From the NCBI RefSeq assembly GCF_024362695.1, contig NC_065419.1, positions 10,292,678 through 10,356,677 on the forward strand: a stretch of DNA of 64,000 nucleotides, given 5' to 3'. How positions within the stretch are numbered: the stretch's first letter is position 1; each line of letters opens with the position of its first letter. Positions 33,225 to 44,480 of this stretch are shown here, one piece after another. Below the pieces are notes generated by a model. It was not told the DNA's origin, did not search any database, and was given only the letters and a program-made list of their open reading frames with translations. Position numbers and translations under genes: made by a program. This stretch comes from Pectinophora gossypiella (lineage: Eukaryota; Arthropoda; Insecta; Lepidoptera; Gelechiidae).

Positions 33225-35040
33225 TAATGTATGAGCATACATACTTCTACTTTCTAGACTAACCCCTGCAACAAACAAGTATTTAAAGATACATACAATT
33301 ATTTTGAGATATTTCCTTATTAAAAAAGCAATTTCTATAGTTACACTATCAAAGATCATTTACTTTCACGTGGAACAAATAGGTTTCTCAACTTACGCAA
33401 AACATTTTGTTAAAATTTTTCGTGTAAAAACGAAGTAACTAATACTTACAACATCCGAGTAAGGCGAAATCGGAAGGTGAACAACGTTGTAGGTAAAGTT
33501 ACAACTGTCAATGTTGTTTGCACTACGTAATAATAAAGCAGTGTCTGTACTTACAACGGAACGTTTGATTATAGTTTCGTGGAATATCTACGCAATCGTG
33601 TTTTTTTTATTTTTTTTCAAATATACACAATTAATTAAAAATTAATAAATGTGGGTCGATCCGGGCTACTTTTTGCTATTATTTTCTCTTTGAAGGTTAT
33701 TTCCAGGACTTATAACTAATTAGTAGGACAGTTTTTTTTAGCTCCTGAAAAGTTGATAAAATCAACTTACTGCGTTTTTCCACGAAGGGTGCGATATATT
33801 TAAATAATACCATGCCACAATCTCATTCGAATTTGGAGTGCATTTTTAATAGCTTGACAAAATTATTAAAAAATGTTTAATAACTCTCCGTGGTTTCATA
33901 ACTTAGGAGCTATTACCGCTTCCTCGTCGAGTTAATATTTTAATACCATGGAGCAACACGGCCCTTCCCTAATCCACATTAAAATATTAGCCATCATTTT
34001 AATGACACTTTTTTACCCATAAAAATATAATTACCTATTTGCACCAAAAATAATGAGCACTATGGGAAAACAAACATCGCCATAAACATCGATCTAGTAA
34101 ACTAAAAAAGTTTTTACTGGAAGGTCCAATAGACTTCTTAGACCTTCCGAAATCATTGTCTCCAGTTATGATCCGTAAAGAATTACATTTTGTGTCATTT
34201 TAAGTATTATTTTTGGAATTATTTTATGACAGCAGCGGCGCGTGGACGGAGCACGCCAAACGCACAATGAAGAACACAAGTCACTCCAACTTTGAGAATA
34301 AGCAACTCTATCACTTCATGACACTGTCTGTAGTTTAGCTTAAAACTGTCGGTGCACACTTGGGTTGGTTACCGTACCTAACGGGGAGGATTCGTTCAAA
34401 AGCTTTTGTCTTGTGTAATGTTTTGCTGTGACATTGGATGTTTCTCATAAAATGACAGACATTACTGTTACAATGTACTGTACGAAAAAACACCCATTTT
34501 AATGTGTAACGGGTGTACGCTTCTACAGTTCAAGGAACTTAAAAATTTCGTGGGTAAAATACTAGTTAGCAGGTAGTGTTAGACATTATCTAGTCCGCCT
34601 ACTTCACAATTCATATTTGATTTTGAATAATTTAAATCATGGTTTTGATAATTTAAAATTAATTTTGAATTTCTCAAAGCTATTTTAATGAAAAATATTT
34701 CAAAATTAATAAAGAAAAAATATTTCTTTTGAATTATTTTTATCTGTAACATTGGTGAGTATAAAACAATTAATACCTACTTAAGTAACCAAATAGAAAT
34801 TATCATAACTAAACAAACACTCATGATATTAAATTTCCCACAAGGTAATCGGATTAGAACGATAATAGATGTTACCTATAATTTGGTCGTAGGTAAGCGT
34901 AATAATTCTCACGATAGAGAAATTATGTTTGGTTTGTAAATATTTGAGATGATTATCAAATAATTTCGAGGCTGATAACGCACACAAGCTGAATAGTGAT
35001 TCGTGTGGACATTTTAAACAAGAAAACTTTTCATAGGTAT
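33225..35040. other. Unassigned stretch
   Basis: 33598-33660 is T-rich. 34620-34700 repeats 'ttttgaataattta'-like units. The 87-codon minus frame 34829-35092 runs into the SINE and has no motif. No gene seen in 1.8 kb. Confidence 0.45.
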
Positions 35041-35359
35041 TCTTCTTCTCTTCTATCGTGTGGGTTGTGAGGTAGATAACTAACCCCATCAACCCTGGTG
35101 TCAGGGTTATTATGGATTATTAACATGACTCATGTAACGAATACGTACTTACTGATGTAAGTAATAACCGGAACCAACGGCTTAACGTGCCTTCCGAAGC
35201 ACGGATCATCTTACTTTTGGACAATCAGGTGATCAGCCTGTAATGTCATGCCAAACTAGGGGTCACAAAGTGATTTTTTCTGATTTGTCCCCACCCGGAT
35301 TCGAAGCCAGGACCTCCGGATCGTGAGCACAACGCTCAACCACTGGACCACGGAGGCCG
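35041..35359 (-). mobile_element. Family B tRNA-derived SINE, full length
   Basis: Complete in reverse: tail 'cttctatcgtgtgggttgtg', body 'cgtgccttccgaagcacgg', then head with 'gttgagcgttgtgctcacg' in the element sense and 'ccacggaggcc' at its 5' end. Confidence 0.88.
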
Positions 35360-35459
35360 TGAAGATAGAAGATACGATAGAAGATAGCGCGGTTGATGAT
35401 TTCCCTTTCAACCCTCATTGCTATCGGTCCGCTGGAGTTGATTAATTGTTTCAAATATA

Positions 35460-35947
35460 CAAGGTGTTAGTGACATCGTAACGAATACTCAGAGGGATGA
35501 TTCAGACCATGATTCTGAGTTAATATCAAGTGGAATTTTCCGTCGCAAAATTCATGTTATTTTTTTAGTTTTTTTAAATTATTTTCAATTCTATACTTTT
35601 GCGATAGAAAATTCCACTTGATATTAACTCAGAATAATCAGCTGAATCATCCCTCTCAGTATTCGTTACGATGTCACTTACACCCCATACTAGTACATAC
35701 AGTAGCCATACAAGTAGGTATGGGTGTTAGTGACACTGTAACGAATACTGAAGGGGATGATTCAGACCATGATTCTGAGTCGATATCAAGTGGAATTTCC
35801 TGTCGGAGAAGTCATGAGAATTTTAGAGCTTATTTAAATTATTTTCCGTGCCATACTTTTGCGACGGAAAATTCCACTTGATATCAACTCAGAATCATGG
35901 CCTGAATCATCCCTCAAAGTTTTCGTTACGATGTCACTAACACCCTG
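35460..35947 (+). mobile_element. Family P composite double-hairpin element, 488 bp
   Basis: TA-flanked (35458-35459 and 35948-35949). Outer ends are 'aaggtgttagtgacatcg' and 'gatgtcactaacaccctg'. Internally it has two palindromic modules, each with inverted 'gatatcaagtggaatttt'-type arms, separated by a spacer with 'catacagtagccataca'. Same length as, and near-identical to, the reverse-oriented copy at 48207-48694. No ORF over 90 codons, and none with a motif. Confidence 0.85.
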
Positions 35948-36028
35948 TATATCCCCTCTGACGACGCTCGGAGCGTCGGAGTTCGCGTTCAACTGGCTAA
36001 AGCCTGTTTGTTGCCTTAAATTTGTGTA

Positions 36029-36617
36029 CGGTCACGAGTACTAATATGTATACACTTTGAAACCATGTCACATTAACTTTTTTGACACATTAAACCGTAA
36101 GTCTCATTAAACATTAGGTTTGGACGCTGCTCGGATGCAGTTAAAATAACCCTTTTTAGAGCCTACTGTACGTCCTTTTATTCCAGCACCCTATGGACCA
36201 ATTATACCAAGAAAGCCTACAGTGCCCTACGAATTCAATATAATAACGCATTCAGGAGGTTGTTGCGGCTGCCGCGTTTCTGCAGTGCATCGGCAATGTT
36301 TGCGCTAGCGGATATCGACAGCTTTGAAGCTATTGTACGCAAGAAGTCAGCATCATTGATGCGCAGACTGCGCGACAGCAGCAACAGCGTCCTGAGGGCG
36401 GTAGCCGAGAGTGGGGATTGTCCACTGATCGGCTGTTTGATTAATAAAACCTTATCGATATTTAAGATAATTTACTAACATAGTTCTTAAGTTTGTTACT
36501 AACCAAATGGATCTAGTTGTTCGATAATAAAATATTTTTATTTTTATTTTTTTTTAAATGTCAAATATGATAGTGCGACAGAGTTCAAAAGTGGGTACAT
36601 GATATTACTTATGATTG
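36029..36617. mobile_element. Family F MITE interrupted by a LINE fragment
   Basis: Left part 36029-36111 ('ggtcacgagtactaatatg') and right part 36556-36617 ('aaatgtcaaatatgatagt') together give about 145 bp. They match the uninterrupted 142-bp copy at 47327-47468. TA flanks at both ends suggest a Tc1/mariner-type MITE. Confidence 0.82.
36112..36555 (+). pseudogene. LINE reverse-transcriptase C-terminal fragment inserted in a MITE
   Basis: From about 36139 the frame reads AVKITLFRAYCTSFY..., then LWTNYTKKAYSALRIQYNNA and RLLRLPRFCSASAMFA, to a stop at 36476. This is a C-terminal (thumb) segment I recognise from moth LINE proteins; the clade is uncertain. The RT catalytic core is missing. A short TTAAA direct repeat (36107-36111, 36554-36558) brackets it. 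Confidence 0.75.
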
Positions 36618-36902
36618 TACCAGGTGAGAGCCTTCAGCGGTCCCCATTTGTACGCCTAAGTAGTTAATTTCATCTAAGGCAAACCTAAAAGTCACATAAA
36701 AAAATATTTTTTCCGAAGAATAAAGTATAACATTAATACGTACTTAATTGATCTTATCTACAGAATTTAATAAGAAGCAGATACTGGAATGTAAAAAATG
36801 GTTTTACAGAGAATAGACTAAGTATATTTAATTAAATCTAAAGAATTTTAGTTTTAAATCCAGGTGCGTGGTAAATACAACGATCATTTCCGTCACCATT
36901 AT

Positions 36903-37035
36903 AGACAGCGATACGGCTCACCACCTATCACGTTGGTCTAATAGAAAACTCGTCGAGGTGTGGGTAATTAGTTCATCTTGCGATGGATGTAGGTACTTAC
37001 TGGGATAGTCGTGAGTTCATGTTATACGAGGTACA
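36903..37035 (+). repeat. Family C retroposon fragment
   Basis: 'cgatacggctcaccacctat' to 'gatagtcgtgagttcatg'. Related to 43826-43925 and 53128-53249; the 'tagtcgtgag' plus TATG-like end suggests a SINE 3' end. Confidence 0.6.
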
Positions 37036-37287
37036 ATTTTGAATATGATTTTTAAGATTTTATGTATTTTTTTTAGTTTTTTACGTAAAATGTGTAAGTA
37101 ACTGACACACGTCGGAGCCTGGGAACTGAATGTTTATCATCAGCACCTTATCAGTCAAGTGGTCACCGACGCCGAAACGAAGACGTGACTTCTTCAGATT
37201 CTATAGGTTATCGCCATGGGAATTTGGTGTTAGTAGAATGTGGAAATTTGACAATTCTTTCACTCATCTGTTAACTAAAACCGAACT

Positions 37288-37490
37288 CCGGACACTTCAT
37301 ACAAACAACACAGACACTACACATTGAGATTAACGTACACGCGCATCTGTGTGTGTGACGTCTAACACCATACGATTCAAGTCTAAACTATGTTCCTATG
37401 TTCGAGGGGGGGGGGGTGAGGTAAATCTAGCTCAGACGCTGGTGGGGGGCGGAGAGTTGCCGTTCTATACGTACTATACTATTATTCCGT
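37288..37490 (-). repeat. Family L repeat, reverse copy, with an 11-G run
   Basis: Reverse complement of 18939-19145. 37406-37416 is eleven consecutive G where the other copy has a mixed C/G stretch, so the run is probably a slippage expansion. Confidence 0.7.
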
Positions 37491-38075
37491 ATTATATTAC
37501 ATAAGTGCTTGCTTCGTGCACATTATCCAGTCTTTTCATACACGCACGTCAGTTCAGAGAGATTATAGTTGCTCCTTACTAAAAAAATATTAGCGCTATC
37601 GAAATTACGTATAGAAGCACTTTCAAAAAGTAATCCAACTAATTCACAGAACTGTTGACATCATAACATTACCTATCTAAAAGGAAAAGGATTTCTAATA
37701 AGTTTTCGTAGTCAGCGTGTCTACCAACCCATATCTTTAATGCAGGTAATGATAAGTAAAATGTTATCAACAGTTGAAACAATAGCGAATAAGTATATGT
37801 CATTCTGAATCATAGAGGAAACACTTCCTTCTTACATCAATAACGTAATAAGCGTTGAGGAAAAACAGCGATAAATACGAGATTGCTAATACAGGGATTG
37901 ATTGTCAAAAATCGATAATAAGTAATAATAAGAGAGTTTTTCTAACGACTCTCTAGTCGTTCTACAGTTATTATCCTCTTAGGTACTCTTACCTAGGTAC
38001 TCTTACCTCACACTTACACGCATCTTTTCACTCTCTCTTTCTCTCTCTCTGATAGCAAAGTGACAGGAATTATAA
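37491..38075. other. Unassigned stretch
   Basis: 38031-38052 is a CT-rich microsatellite. No other feature recognised. Confidence 0.5.
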
Positions 38076-38260
38076 ACTTCCAGAACAGGGGGGTAAAAAA
38101 TGCCACATCGAAGGAATTCATTTAAATAAGCAATATTGCTGTTTGACATTTGTTTGCATTGCGCACTTACTTTTATACCTGTGCGCAAATGTCAAATTGT
38201 AATATTGCTTTTTTAGATGAATTGCTTCGATGTAGCTTTTTTAAACCCCCAGAACTTCAG
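38076..38260. mobile_element. MITE with about 80-bp imperfect inverted repeats
   Basis: 'acttccagaacaggggggt' pairs with 'accc(cc)agaacttcag'. 'gccacatcgaaggaattcat' pairs with 'attgcttcgatgtagc', and 'agcaatattgctgtttgaca' with 'gtcaaattgtaatattgct'. The central loop includes 'ttacttttatacc'. No ORF. Confidence 0.75.
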
Positions 38261-38587
38261 ACATTGAAGTTTTAAGATGGTTACACGTAATGGTGGCAGA
38301 TTAATAATCCATCGCCCATATTGATAGAGTTCACGTAGATGTAATTACGTCTCACCCAAATCAGCCGATTAATGTTAACGGCTGATTTGGGTAAAGACGC
38401 TTGCAAGACTTTCTATCATTTGAAAGGCAAACTAAATCTGATCGGGCATTTTATTTCTAGAACCATTCTTCTTAAAAAAGAGAGAATGAAATCGAAAGAA
38501 ATTCTGACTCTGACTTGACTTGAACCCAATCGCGTTGGCTTAATTACGATACATAGATCGAAAGAATTTCGAATGGACAGGAGGAAG
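38261..38587. other. Unassigned stretch
   Basis: 38362-38393 contains 'aaatcagccgatta' / 'ggctgatttgggt', a small inverted repeat. Nothing else recognised. Confidence 0.4.
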
Positions 38588-38660
38588 ACCCGGTGGTGTA
38601 ATGGTTACACGCTCGTCCCAGCTTGAGAAGACCGGCAGGTTCGAGCACGGGCGAGTGCTA
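38588..38660 (+). repeat. tRNA-like SINE head of a different family
   Basis: A box TGGTGTAATGG is intact; the B-box region reads 'ggttcgagcac', with a damaged 3' half. Stem pairing is poor, so it is not a tRNA gene. Confidence 0.45.
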
Positions 38661-38695
38661 TAAAAATAAAAATCATTCTACCTAAGTATATAATT

Positions 38696-38995
38696 ACAGC
38701 CTCCGTAGTCCAGTGGTTGAGCGTTGGGCTCACAATCCGGAGTCCCCGGGTTCGAATCCCGGTGGGGACATATCACAACAATCACTTTTTGATCCCTGGA
38801 TGATCACCTGATTGTACAAAATTCCGTGCTTTGGAAGGCACGTTAAGCCGCTGGTCTCGGTTACTACTTACTGATGTAAGTAAGTAGTCGTTACATGAGC
38901 CATATCAGGGGCCATTGGCGGCTCCATAATAACCCTGACACCATGGTTGATGAGTTTGGTAATTCACCTCACAACCCACACGATAGAAGAAGAAG
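38696..38995 (+). mobile_element. Family B tRNA-derived SINE, full length
   Basis: Flanked by 16-bp repeats with one mismatch ('acctaagtatataatt' 38680-38695; 38996-39011). Head, shared body and 'acacgatagaagaagaag' tail present, with a deletion of about 20 bp in the body around 38800-38820. Confidence 0.9.
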
Positions 38996-39011
38996 ACCTA
39001 AGTACATAATT

Positions 39012-39394
39012 CTATATTTACATTAATAATACACAACTACATTTCCTACACTCATCTAGATTAAGATAATACTCCCAATTTATCTCCACGTAAAGGGAGC
39101 GTGAGAAAACGTATCAAATAGTATTTACATAGTTTTATCTTGACAAATTCTCATCGAATAGACTACCTCCATAGATAATACATTTATGGTACTTCTAATC
39201 CTACGAATGTGCGACGAGTTATACACAAGTCACCTGTCAATCGGATGTCGATTCAAAGGTTTATCCAATCTGCTTGTATGATTTGTATAAGATAATATTT
39301 GATAGGTAGGTGAGCAAGTAGTTTATCTCTTGTCTACAACACTTTAAGTAACAAATATTTTTCCGTGTTTACAATTTGAAATAACAAATACATA
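39012..39394. other. Unassigned stretch
   Basis: Nothing recognised. Confidence 0.5.
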
Positions 39395-39560
39395 CATACA
39401 CATACATAAACTCACGCCCGTAATCCCTAATGGGGTGGGCAGAGCCACAAGTAATCAAAGACAACTTGCAGCCACTGTTGATACGAAGTCCAAAGATGGA
39501 TATGATGAACCTTATGGTGATAAGGGATCAGCCTATCGCCCATAACATTAGTCCATCATG
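39395..39560 (-). repeat. Family E2 retroposon 3' end, reverse copy
   Basis: 'acatacatacacatacat' tail, 'cccgtaatccctaatgggg' and 'atcgcccataacattagt' match 10686-10868 in reverse complement. Confidence 0.75.
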
Positions 39561-39686
39561 TTAGAGGACACAATCCCTCTGTCGGTAAATAACAAATACT
39601 TAACTATTTTCCTCTTAACAATTTGACATTTTGACTTACCTATAAGACTTATAAGAGAGCTTATGGTCAAACTTGGGCCAATAATA

Positions 39687-40160
39687 CATAGTGACATCGT
39701 TACGAATACTGACGGGGATGATTCAGACCATGATTCTGAGTTAATATCAAGTAGAATTTTCTGTTGCAAATTTCTTTTCCTTGTGTTCTTTTAAATTATT
39801 TTCCATTCTATACTTTTGCGATGAAAAATTCCACTTGATAATATTTCAGTATAATGTACGTAAATCACTTCCCTCAGTATTCGTTACGATATCACTTACA
39901 TCCCGTATAAGTACGTACAGGTAGCCATACAAGTACGTATGGGTGTTAGTGACACCGTAACGAACACTGAGGGGGATGATTCAGGCCATGATTCTGAGTT
40001 GATATCAAGTGGAATTTCCTGTCGGAAAATTCATGAAGATTTTTTAGGTTTTTTAAAATTATTTTCTGTTCCATACTTTTGCGACGGATAATTGCACTTG
40101 ATATCAACAAAAACCCATGGGCAGAATCATCTCTCAAAGTTTTCGGTACGATGTAATAAA
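39687..40160 (+). mobile_element. Family P composite foldback, degraded ends
   Basis: Both hairpin modules and the spacer ('aggtagccatacaagtac') are present in the orientation of 35460, but terminal sequence has decayed ('catagtgacatcgttacg' start; 'gtacgatgtaataaacg' end). The region to 40400 is unassigned. Confidence 0.78.
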
Positions 40161-40400
40161 CGCAAATACCGATTACAACCCGTCGCGGGTAAAAATGTAA
40201 TTATAAAAACATTAGTAAAAATGTAATTTAAATATATATTAAAAGCTTCTTAAGACCAGCCCTTCGTCCATGAAAAGTTCATAAGATTATAAACATTTTG
40301 TAATCTGAACGTAGATTATTTACAGTCAAATGAAACATCCCTTCATTTGTGCTCTAATTGACGCAAGGGCAAATTTTAGTTCGACACGGCGGGTGGTTAA

Positions 40401-40486
40401 CGATATAGCGCGATACGCGATGTTTCGCGATATGGCTGTTCAGTGATGATTTGCGATATGCCGTGGCGTTACAGCGATAAGCGATA
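40401..40486. promoter_or_regulatory. Six CGATA motifs in 86 bp
   Basis: CGATA at 40401, 40411, 40428, 40454, 40475 and 40482, all on the plus strand. It is GC-richer than its surroundings. Clustered CGATA is the recognition pattern of the Drosophila boundary factor BEAF-32 and overlaps the DREF core. Function here is speculative; it may be a decayed tandem repeat. Confidence 0.35.
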
Positions 40487-40767
40487 ACGCCAGTGTAACG
40501 GGCATCTGTTGTGACGTCATAACACATGCTGTGATTTGAAGGGCGTGAGGTGTGCTCGAGAATTCTTAACATGTGGGATGGGGCATGAAGAAAACGATTA
40601 CTATTTCTAATAAACTTTGTTTATTTTGCAACGTTGTATGAGTTTGTACTTTTCCGTTATTCAAAAAACACCGTCGGCCATTTCTCTGTCATTCTGCCAC
40701 CCCTTTTTCTCTCGCTCACTCCTCGCTCTCTTTCACACACTTTGCGTTACGTTTCATTCAGCCTACC

Positions 40768-41105
40768 CTCTCTCTCCTTGGCATTTATTATTCCCATCTG
40801 ATGGTGGGGTCTGCCTTCTTCGTACTTCTCTTCCACTTCGCTCTATCGGACGTGTCGTTCTCGGAGACATTGCACATACACAGGTCCTTTTTGACCACAT
40901 CCGCCCATCTTGTTTTTGGCCGTCCTCTTGGTCTAAGCCCTGGTATGTTTAGATTGGCTGTAACGTTACCCACATAATCTGGAGGTCTTCTTTTTACGTG
41001 CCCAAACCAACGGAGCCTGCTCTCTTGTAGCTTTTCGGAGATGTCGCGTACGCCGAGACTGCCGCGCACGTATTCGTTACGGATTTTGTCGAGCATCATT
41101 TCGAG
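40768..41105 (-). pseudogene. RTE-like LINE 3' fragment with 16-bp target duplication
   Basis: Direct repeats 'tttcattcagcctacc' at 40752-40767 and 41106-41121 flank 338 bp. The minus frame reads MMLDKIRNEYVRGSLGV..., then RLRWFGHVKRRPPDYV and GRPKTRWADVVKKDL, the C-terminal tail typical of RTE/Proto2-type LINE proteins. The RT core is lost by 5' truncation. The apparent ATG-Lys-Leu-Glu start derives partly from flanking target DNA. Confidence 0.88.
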
Positions 41106-41121
41106 TTTCATTCAGCCTACC

Positions 41122-41792
41122 ATTCCCACATAATGATGTTGCAAAGTTTTACGCCGTGTTCCCTGTCAAAGTAACATGATTCTTTGGATTTCGCTTACTA
41201 GTTCAGGTATTTTATATACATCAAAGTATCTACCCACTCTAGACAAAGCTACTAGGAAAAATGGGGCAGTTGTTTCTCTCTTTCCTTTCGCCACGCAGTA
41301 CTCTGTTTAAGGATGAGGTAGTCTTATAAATATTTTGTTACTTACCCAGTTCACCCAAATGATTCATATATTATATTTACAGAAATTATAACATTGCTTA
41401 GTACGAAAGAGATGAGAGATAAATGGCATTCTAATTATGCTACGTTAATTAGGAAGCTGCTAATCTCAACTCTACCTTCTATCCACTGGGATAGAGATAG
41501 GTATAGAACTACACCTCGACAAATGCGAACGAAAGTTAAACTCCCAGTCGAACCACTTTATAACCATATAGTCTGTTCACTGACTCTGAAATTCTGAAAG
41601 CAAAAGATGGCTGGCGGCTACCAAAACTCATTCACCGGTACAAAATCGAGTTAAACCACCCCGGAGTAACCCCGCTTTCGAAATAAACCAATCTTAAACC
41701 TTCCCTGGTTCCAGAAAGACTTACCATCCAGATCACAAACCTACAATTTCAAGCCGAAACATCTATCAACTAGCGATCATTTTTGTTTGAAC
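41122..41792. other. Unassigned stretch
   Basis: The 67-codon frame 41394-41597 has no motif. Nothing recognised. Confidence 0.5.
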
Positions 41793-41849
41793 CACAGCGA
41801 TTTTCTTTCATAAAATTGGGGAACAATTTTATGAAAGAAAATCGCTGTG
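41793..41849. other. 57-nt perfect hairpin (26-bp stem, 5-nt loop)
   Basis: Arms 41793-41818 and 41824-41849 are exact reverse complements beginning 'cacagcgattttctttcat', around the loop GGGAA. No pairing extends beyond the arms. Too short and tight-looped for a usual pre-miRNA. It is a recent inverted duplication or tiny MITE remnant. Confidence 0.8.
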
Positions 41850-42589
41850 AAAATGTAAAATTATTTTGTAGCGTATTGTCTGGAGCTTAGAGTAGGTTTT
41901 CCAGCGGATACAAGGGGTATGACGGGAATAAATGTGAAAGAAAAGTAGTTATCAACAGTGAGCCTTTGAAGTGGCGCTTCTGCATGCAAATTTTGCGAAA
42001 CAGCGCGCTCGGTGAAATAGCCAATTTTATCGTAAACTTCCAGGGATATTGAAAAAACAATAATGTGTATACCTACCTATATAAATAGGTAAATGATCGT
42101 AACTTTTGTATACGTACAGTAGAATTTCCGCAAAAGATTTCAAACTAATCAGCGCCATCTACCCTTTTCCAAATGAAGTAAGTACGCAGCGACTGTTAAA
42201 ACTGTGTATTGATCCATAGCTCGTAGTACTCATAATAAGTGACAGCTTTCGTGATGCTATTTACTAACGATGAAACAGTATCAGTTAACACCGCTAGATG
42301 GCGGTCAAAAATAAGCGCCACCTGTGAATTTTTTCTTACAACATTATCGATTGCGTGCCACTTGCTGGGTTAAGGACTAAGTAATAACTACTAGAAACGG
42401 TAGATGTCTCTGTTGTATAAATAGCAGTTTAAAAAACCAAAGTTATACTTAAATAAACGTACCTACACCTACAAACCGGAAGATAACTTGCATATAATGT
42501 GATGAATTAAGTTACTAAATGTGAAGAACCGTATGGCGAGCCTGTCCAAGCGCTCATGTAATGTTCCTATATAATATTATCATGTTAGA
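41850..42589. other. Unassigned stretch
   Basis: No coding or repeat signal recognised. 42290-42330 'ccgctagatggcggtca' has a short palindromic core. Confidence 0.45.
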
Positions 42590-42658
42590 AAGGACAATAA
42601 TTGGGGGACGCCTATGCCCAACAGTGGGCGTCATACGACTGATGATGAAGAAAGGACA
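42590..42658 (+). repeat. Family M retroposon 3' end
   Basis: 'gcctatgcccaacagtggg' then 'cgtcatacgactgatgatga'. The first block resembles the family A SINE 3' part ('gcctgtgcccagcagtggg'), suggesting a shared 3' end. Confidence 0.6.
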
Positions 42659-43664
42659 CAATCCCTAAATAACATAAAATAAAAACCTATTAAGTATCCT
42701 TCGTTTGTAATTTTGAATTCAAAAGTCAAAATCAATGTCAAAAAAAAAGCTCTTTGGAATCAATATCTATTTATAAAAGTTTTATTATGACTCTACATAC
42801 CTTCATATCTTTTGGGAAATACCTATAGGTAGGTAAGTTTTTGTGTGGATATCTATTTAAAGATATCATAAGTTAGTAATAAATACCTAACCTACACAAA
42901 AAAAGCCAAGAAAAAAAAACACCTAAAAATCTTTTTTAAATTTAAAATCAGGTACAATACAAACTAATATTTAAATAAACATTATACCTACTACATGAAT
43001 ATTACAAGTACCTAAGCTTGTTCACATCAACAAAATTTCACTTCATTTATAATTTACATAAATTCCGAAACACCACCGGCCATCGAAATCGCGCATCACA
43101 AAATCACAACATAATTATCTCGCGCTAGCCAATCAGGTATCGGGTGAATCCATCAATTATTGTCATCCATGATTAATACTCGCACCAAATTACCTCAGTG
43201 TCGCTCGTTCTGAGGCTACTTAATCAGGTTCATTACAGAGGTCGGTGTAGCTGACGAGGAGATATTATCTTTCAAGTGTGACAGGATACGCTGCATTAGG
43301 TTCGATGGTTTGTAGATGTTCTAAATATGCATAGGAGTCATAGCAGCAAATCCTAAAAGAAATGGCAGCGTGACGAACATGACGCTTATCGGAAAAAAGA
43401 GCCTGAGTACGCAAAAGGTTGCCAAAAATGAAAAAAAGGAGCTTTTTGTCGAAAAGTAGGGATCTTAAAGCGCGTCGATCATGATCAAGAATACCTCCAA
43501 ATAGCATATAAGTATGAAACAAAATGACAAAATGAAATGGAATAGAAAGAAAATGCAACAAATCAATGACGATGGAATATATTGCAGGCAGTGATCTGCT
43601 AACATGGTGACCGACTATCAAGAGTCGACTAGTGTCTATACTTAAATACCGATTCTATCATCCA
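42659..43664. other. Unassigned stretch
   Basis: A 118-codon minus frame (43265-43621) is hydrophobic with many Phe/Leu but starts at TTG and matches no domain I know. I do not call it a gene. Confidence 0.4.
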
Positions 43665-43760
43665 ATGCTTACATACCTCCGAAACGCATGTTTCGGGAAT
43701 ATAGGTTTACTTACGATGTTTTTCTTTAACGTTGAACACGTGTTAATAAATTAACATCCA
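43665..43760 (+). repeat. Family K repeat fragment
   Basis: 'gcttacatacctccgaaacg' and 'ggtttacttacgatgtttt' match the 3469 copy. Confidence 0.55.
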
Positions 43761-43825
43761 AACTTGTATTTGTGTTTTCAAATAAATTATTTAATTTCGA
43801 TAAATAAAAATTGGTTTAGTTTCAC

Positions 43826-43925
43826 CACCTGGGTAACACATTGATGATGTGTGGGTACTTAGTTCATCTTGGATGGATGTACCTCCGACTATCCCATTTG
43901 AGATATAGTCGTGAGCTTAAGTTAT
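43826..43925 (+). repeat. Family C retroposon fragment
   Basis: 'ggtacttagttcatcttgg', 'atggatgtacctccgac' and 'gatatagtcgtgagctta' match the 36903 and 53128 copies. Confidence 0.6.
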
Positions 43926-44286
43926 GTTTGTTTGTTCAATTTTCTGTTATCCATAACTAGTTATAATATAACATTAATAAATAAACGTTGTTGTGTGTTG
44001 TTTTTTAACGTACTACAACTTCGTCCTATCCAGTTACTACACGTCACTGTCGGCAAACGGATCAATCTGTTTACATTACGCTGTAGGCTTTATTGCCAAA
44101 TCGATAGGCGGCTAATTTTGGCTGGCAGTGTAGTCGCAATAGCCGGGGGACTGAATTACTGTTTAGATAGCGTTAGTTAGGTAGTGTTTTAGCGCGATTA
44201 CTTTTTTTCCAGATGCATTTTTTTATTACAGATAAAAGTTGTCGTCGCCTTAAAATGAAAACCAAATAAGAACTTTTTTTGAAATA
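43926..44286. other. Unassigned stretch
   Basis: The 89-codon frame 43911-44180 has no motif. Confidence 0.5.
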
Positions 44287-44480
44287 CCGGAAATCAGAAA
44301 TCAGAATACTCGTAATTTATGCAACGTAATTATCATGGATAAACTTGTTGAAGGTAAATGTAACATTTTTGAATTTATTATATTAAGTCATTTCTCAAGA
44401 TGTTATGGCTGAGGAGAAGAAATGACAAGAAACTGCAACAGCAACACATCTTTTAAATCAATGAGGCATATACATTACAA
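44287..44480 (-). repeat. Family G LINE 3' end, reverse copy
   Basis: Tail 'ggaaatcagaaatcagaat' at the low end, then 'gcaacgtaattatcatgga' and 'gcaacagcaacacatctttt'. Reverse complement of the 53455-53688 insert. Confidence 0.72.

Noticed and set aside
35618..36044. Frames of 60-90 codons repeated at 35.6 and 48.3 kb, looking like a duplicated small protein
   Set aside because: They are translations of the family P palindromes; similarity reflects the DNA element, and the reading frame is not maintained among copies.
38588..38660. Possible tRNA gene
   Set aside because: T-arm stem and B box are damaged and no complete cloverleaf can be drawn.
40617..40952. 111-codon plus-strand frame
   Set aside because: Antisense shadow of the RTE-like C-terminal frame on the minus strand.
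43265..43621. 118-codon minus-strand frame rich in Leu/Phe, resembling a membrane protein
   Set aside because: Begins at TTG, has no family motif I recognise, and AT-rich DNA yields such hydrophobic frames by chance. No flanking exon signals support it.
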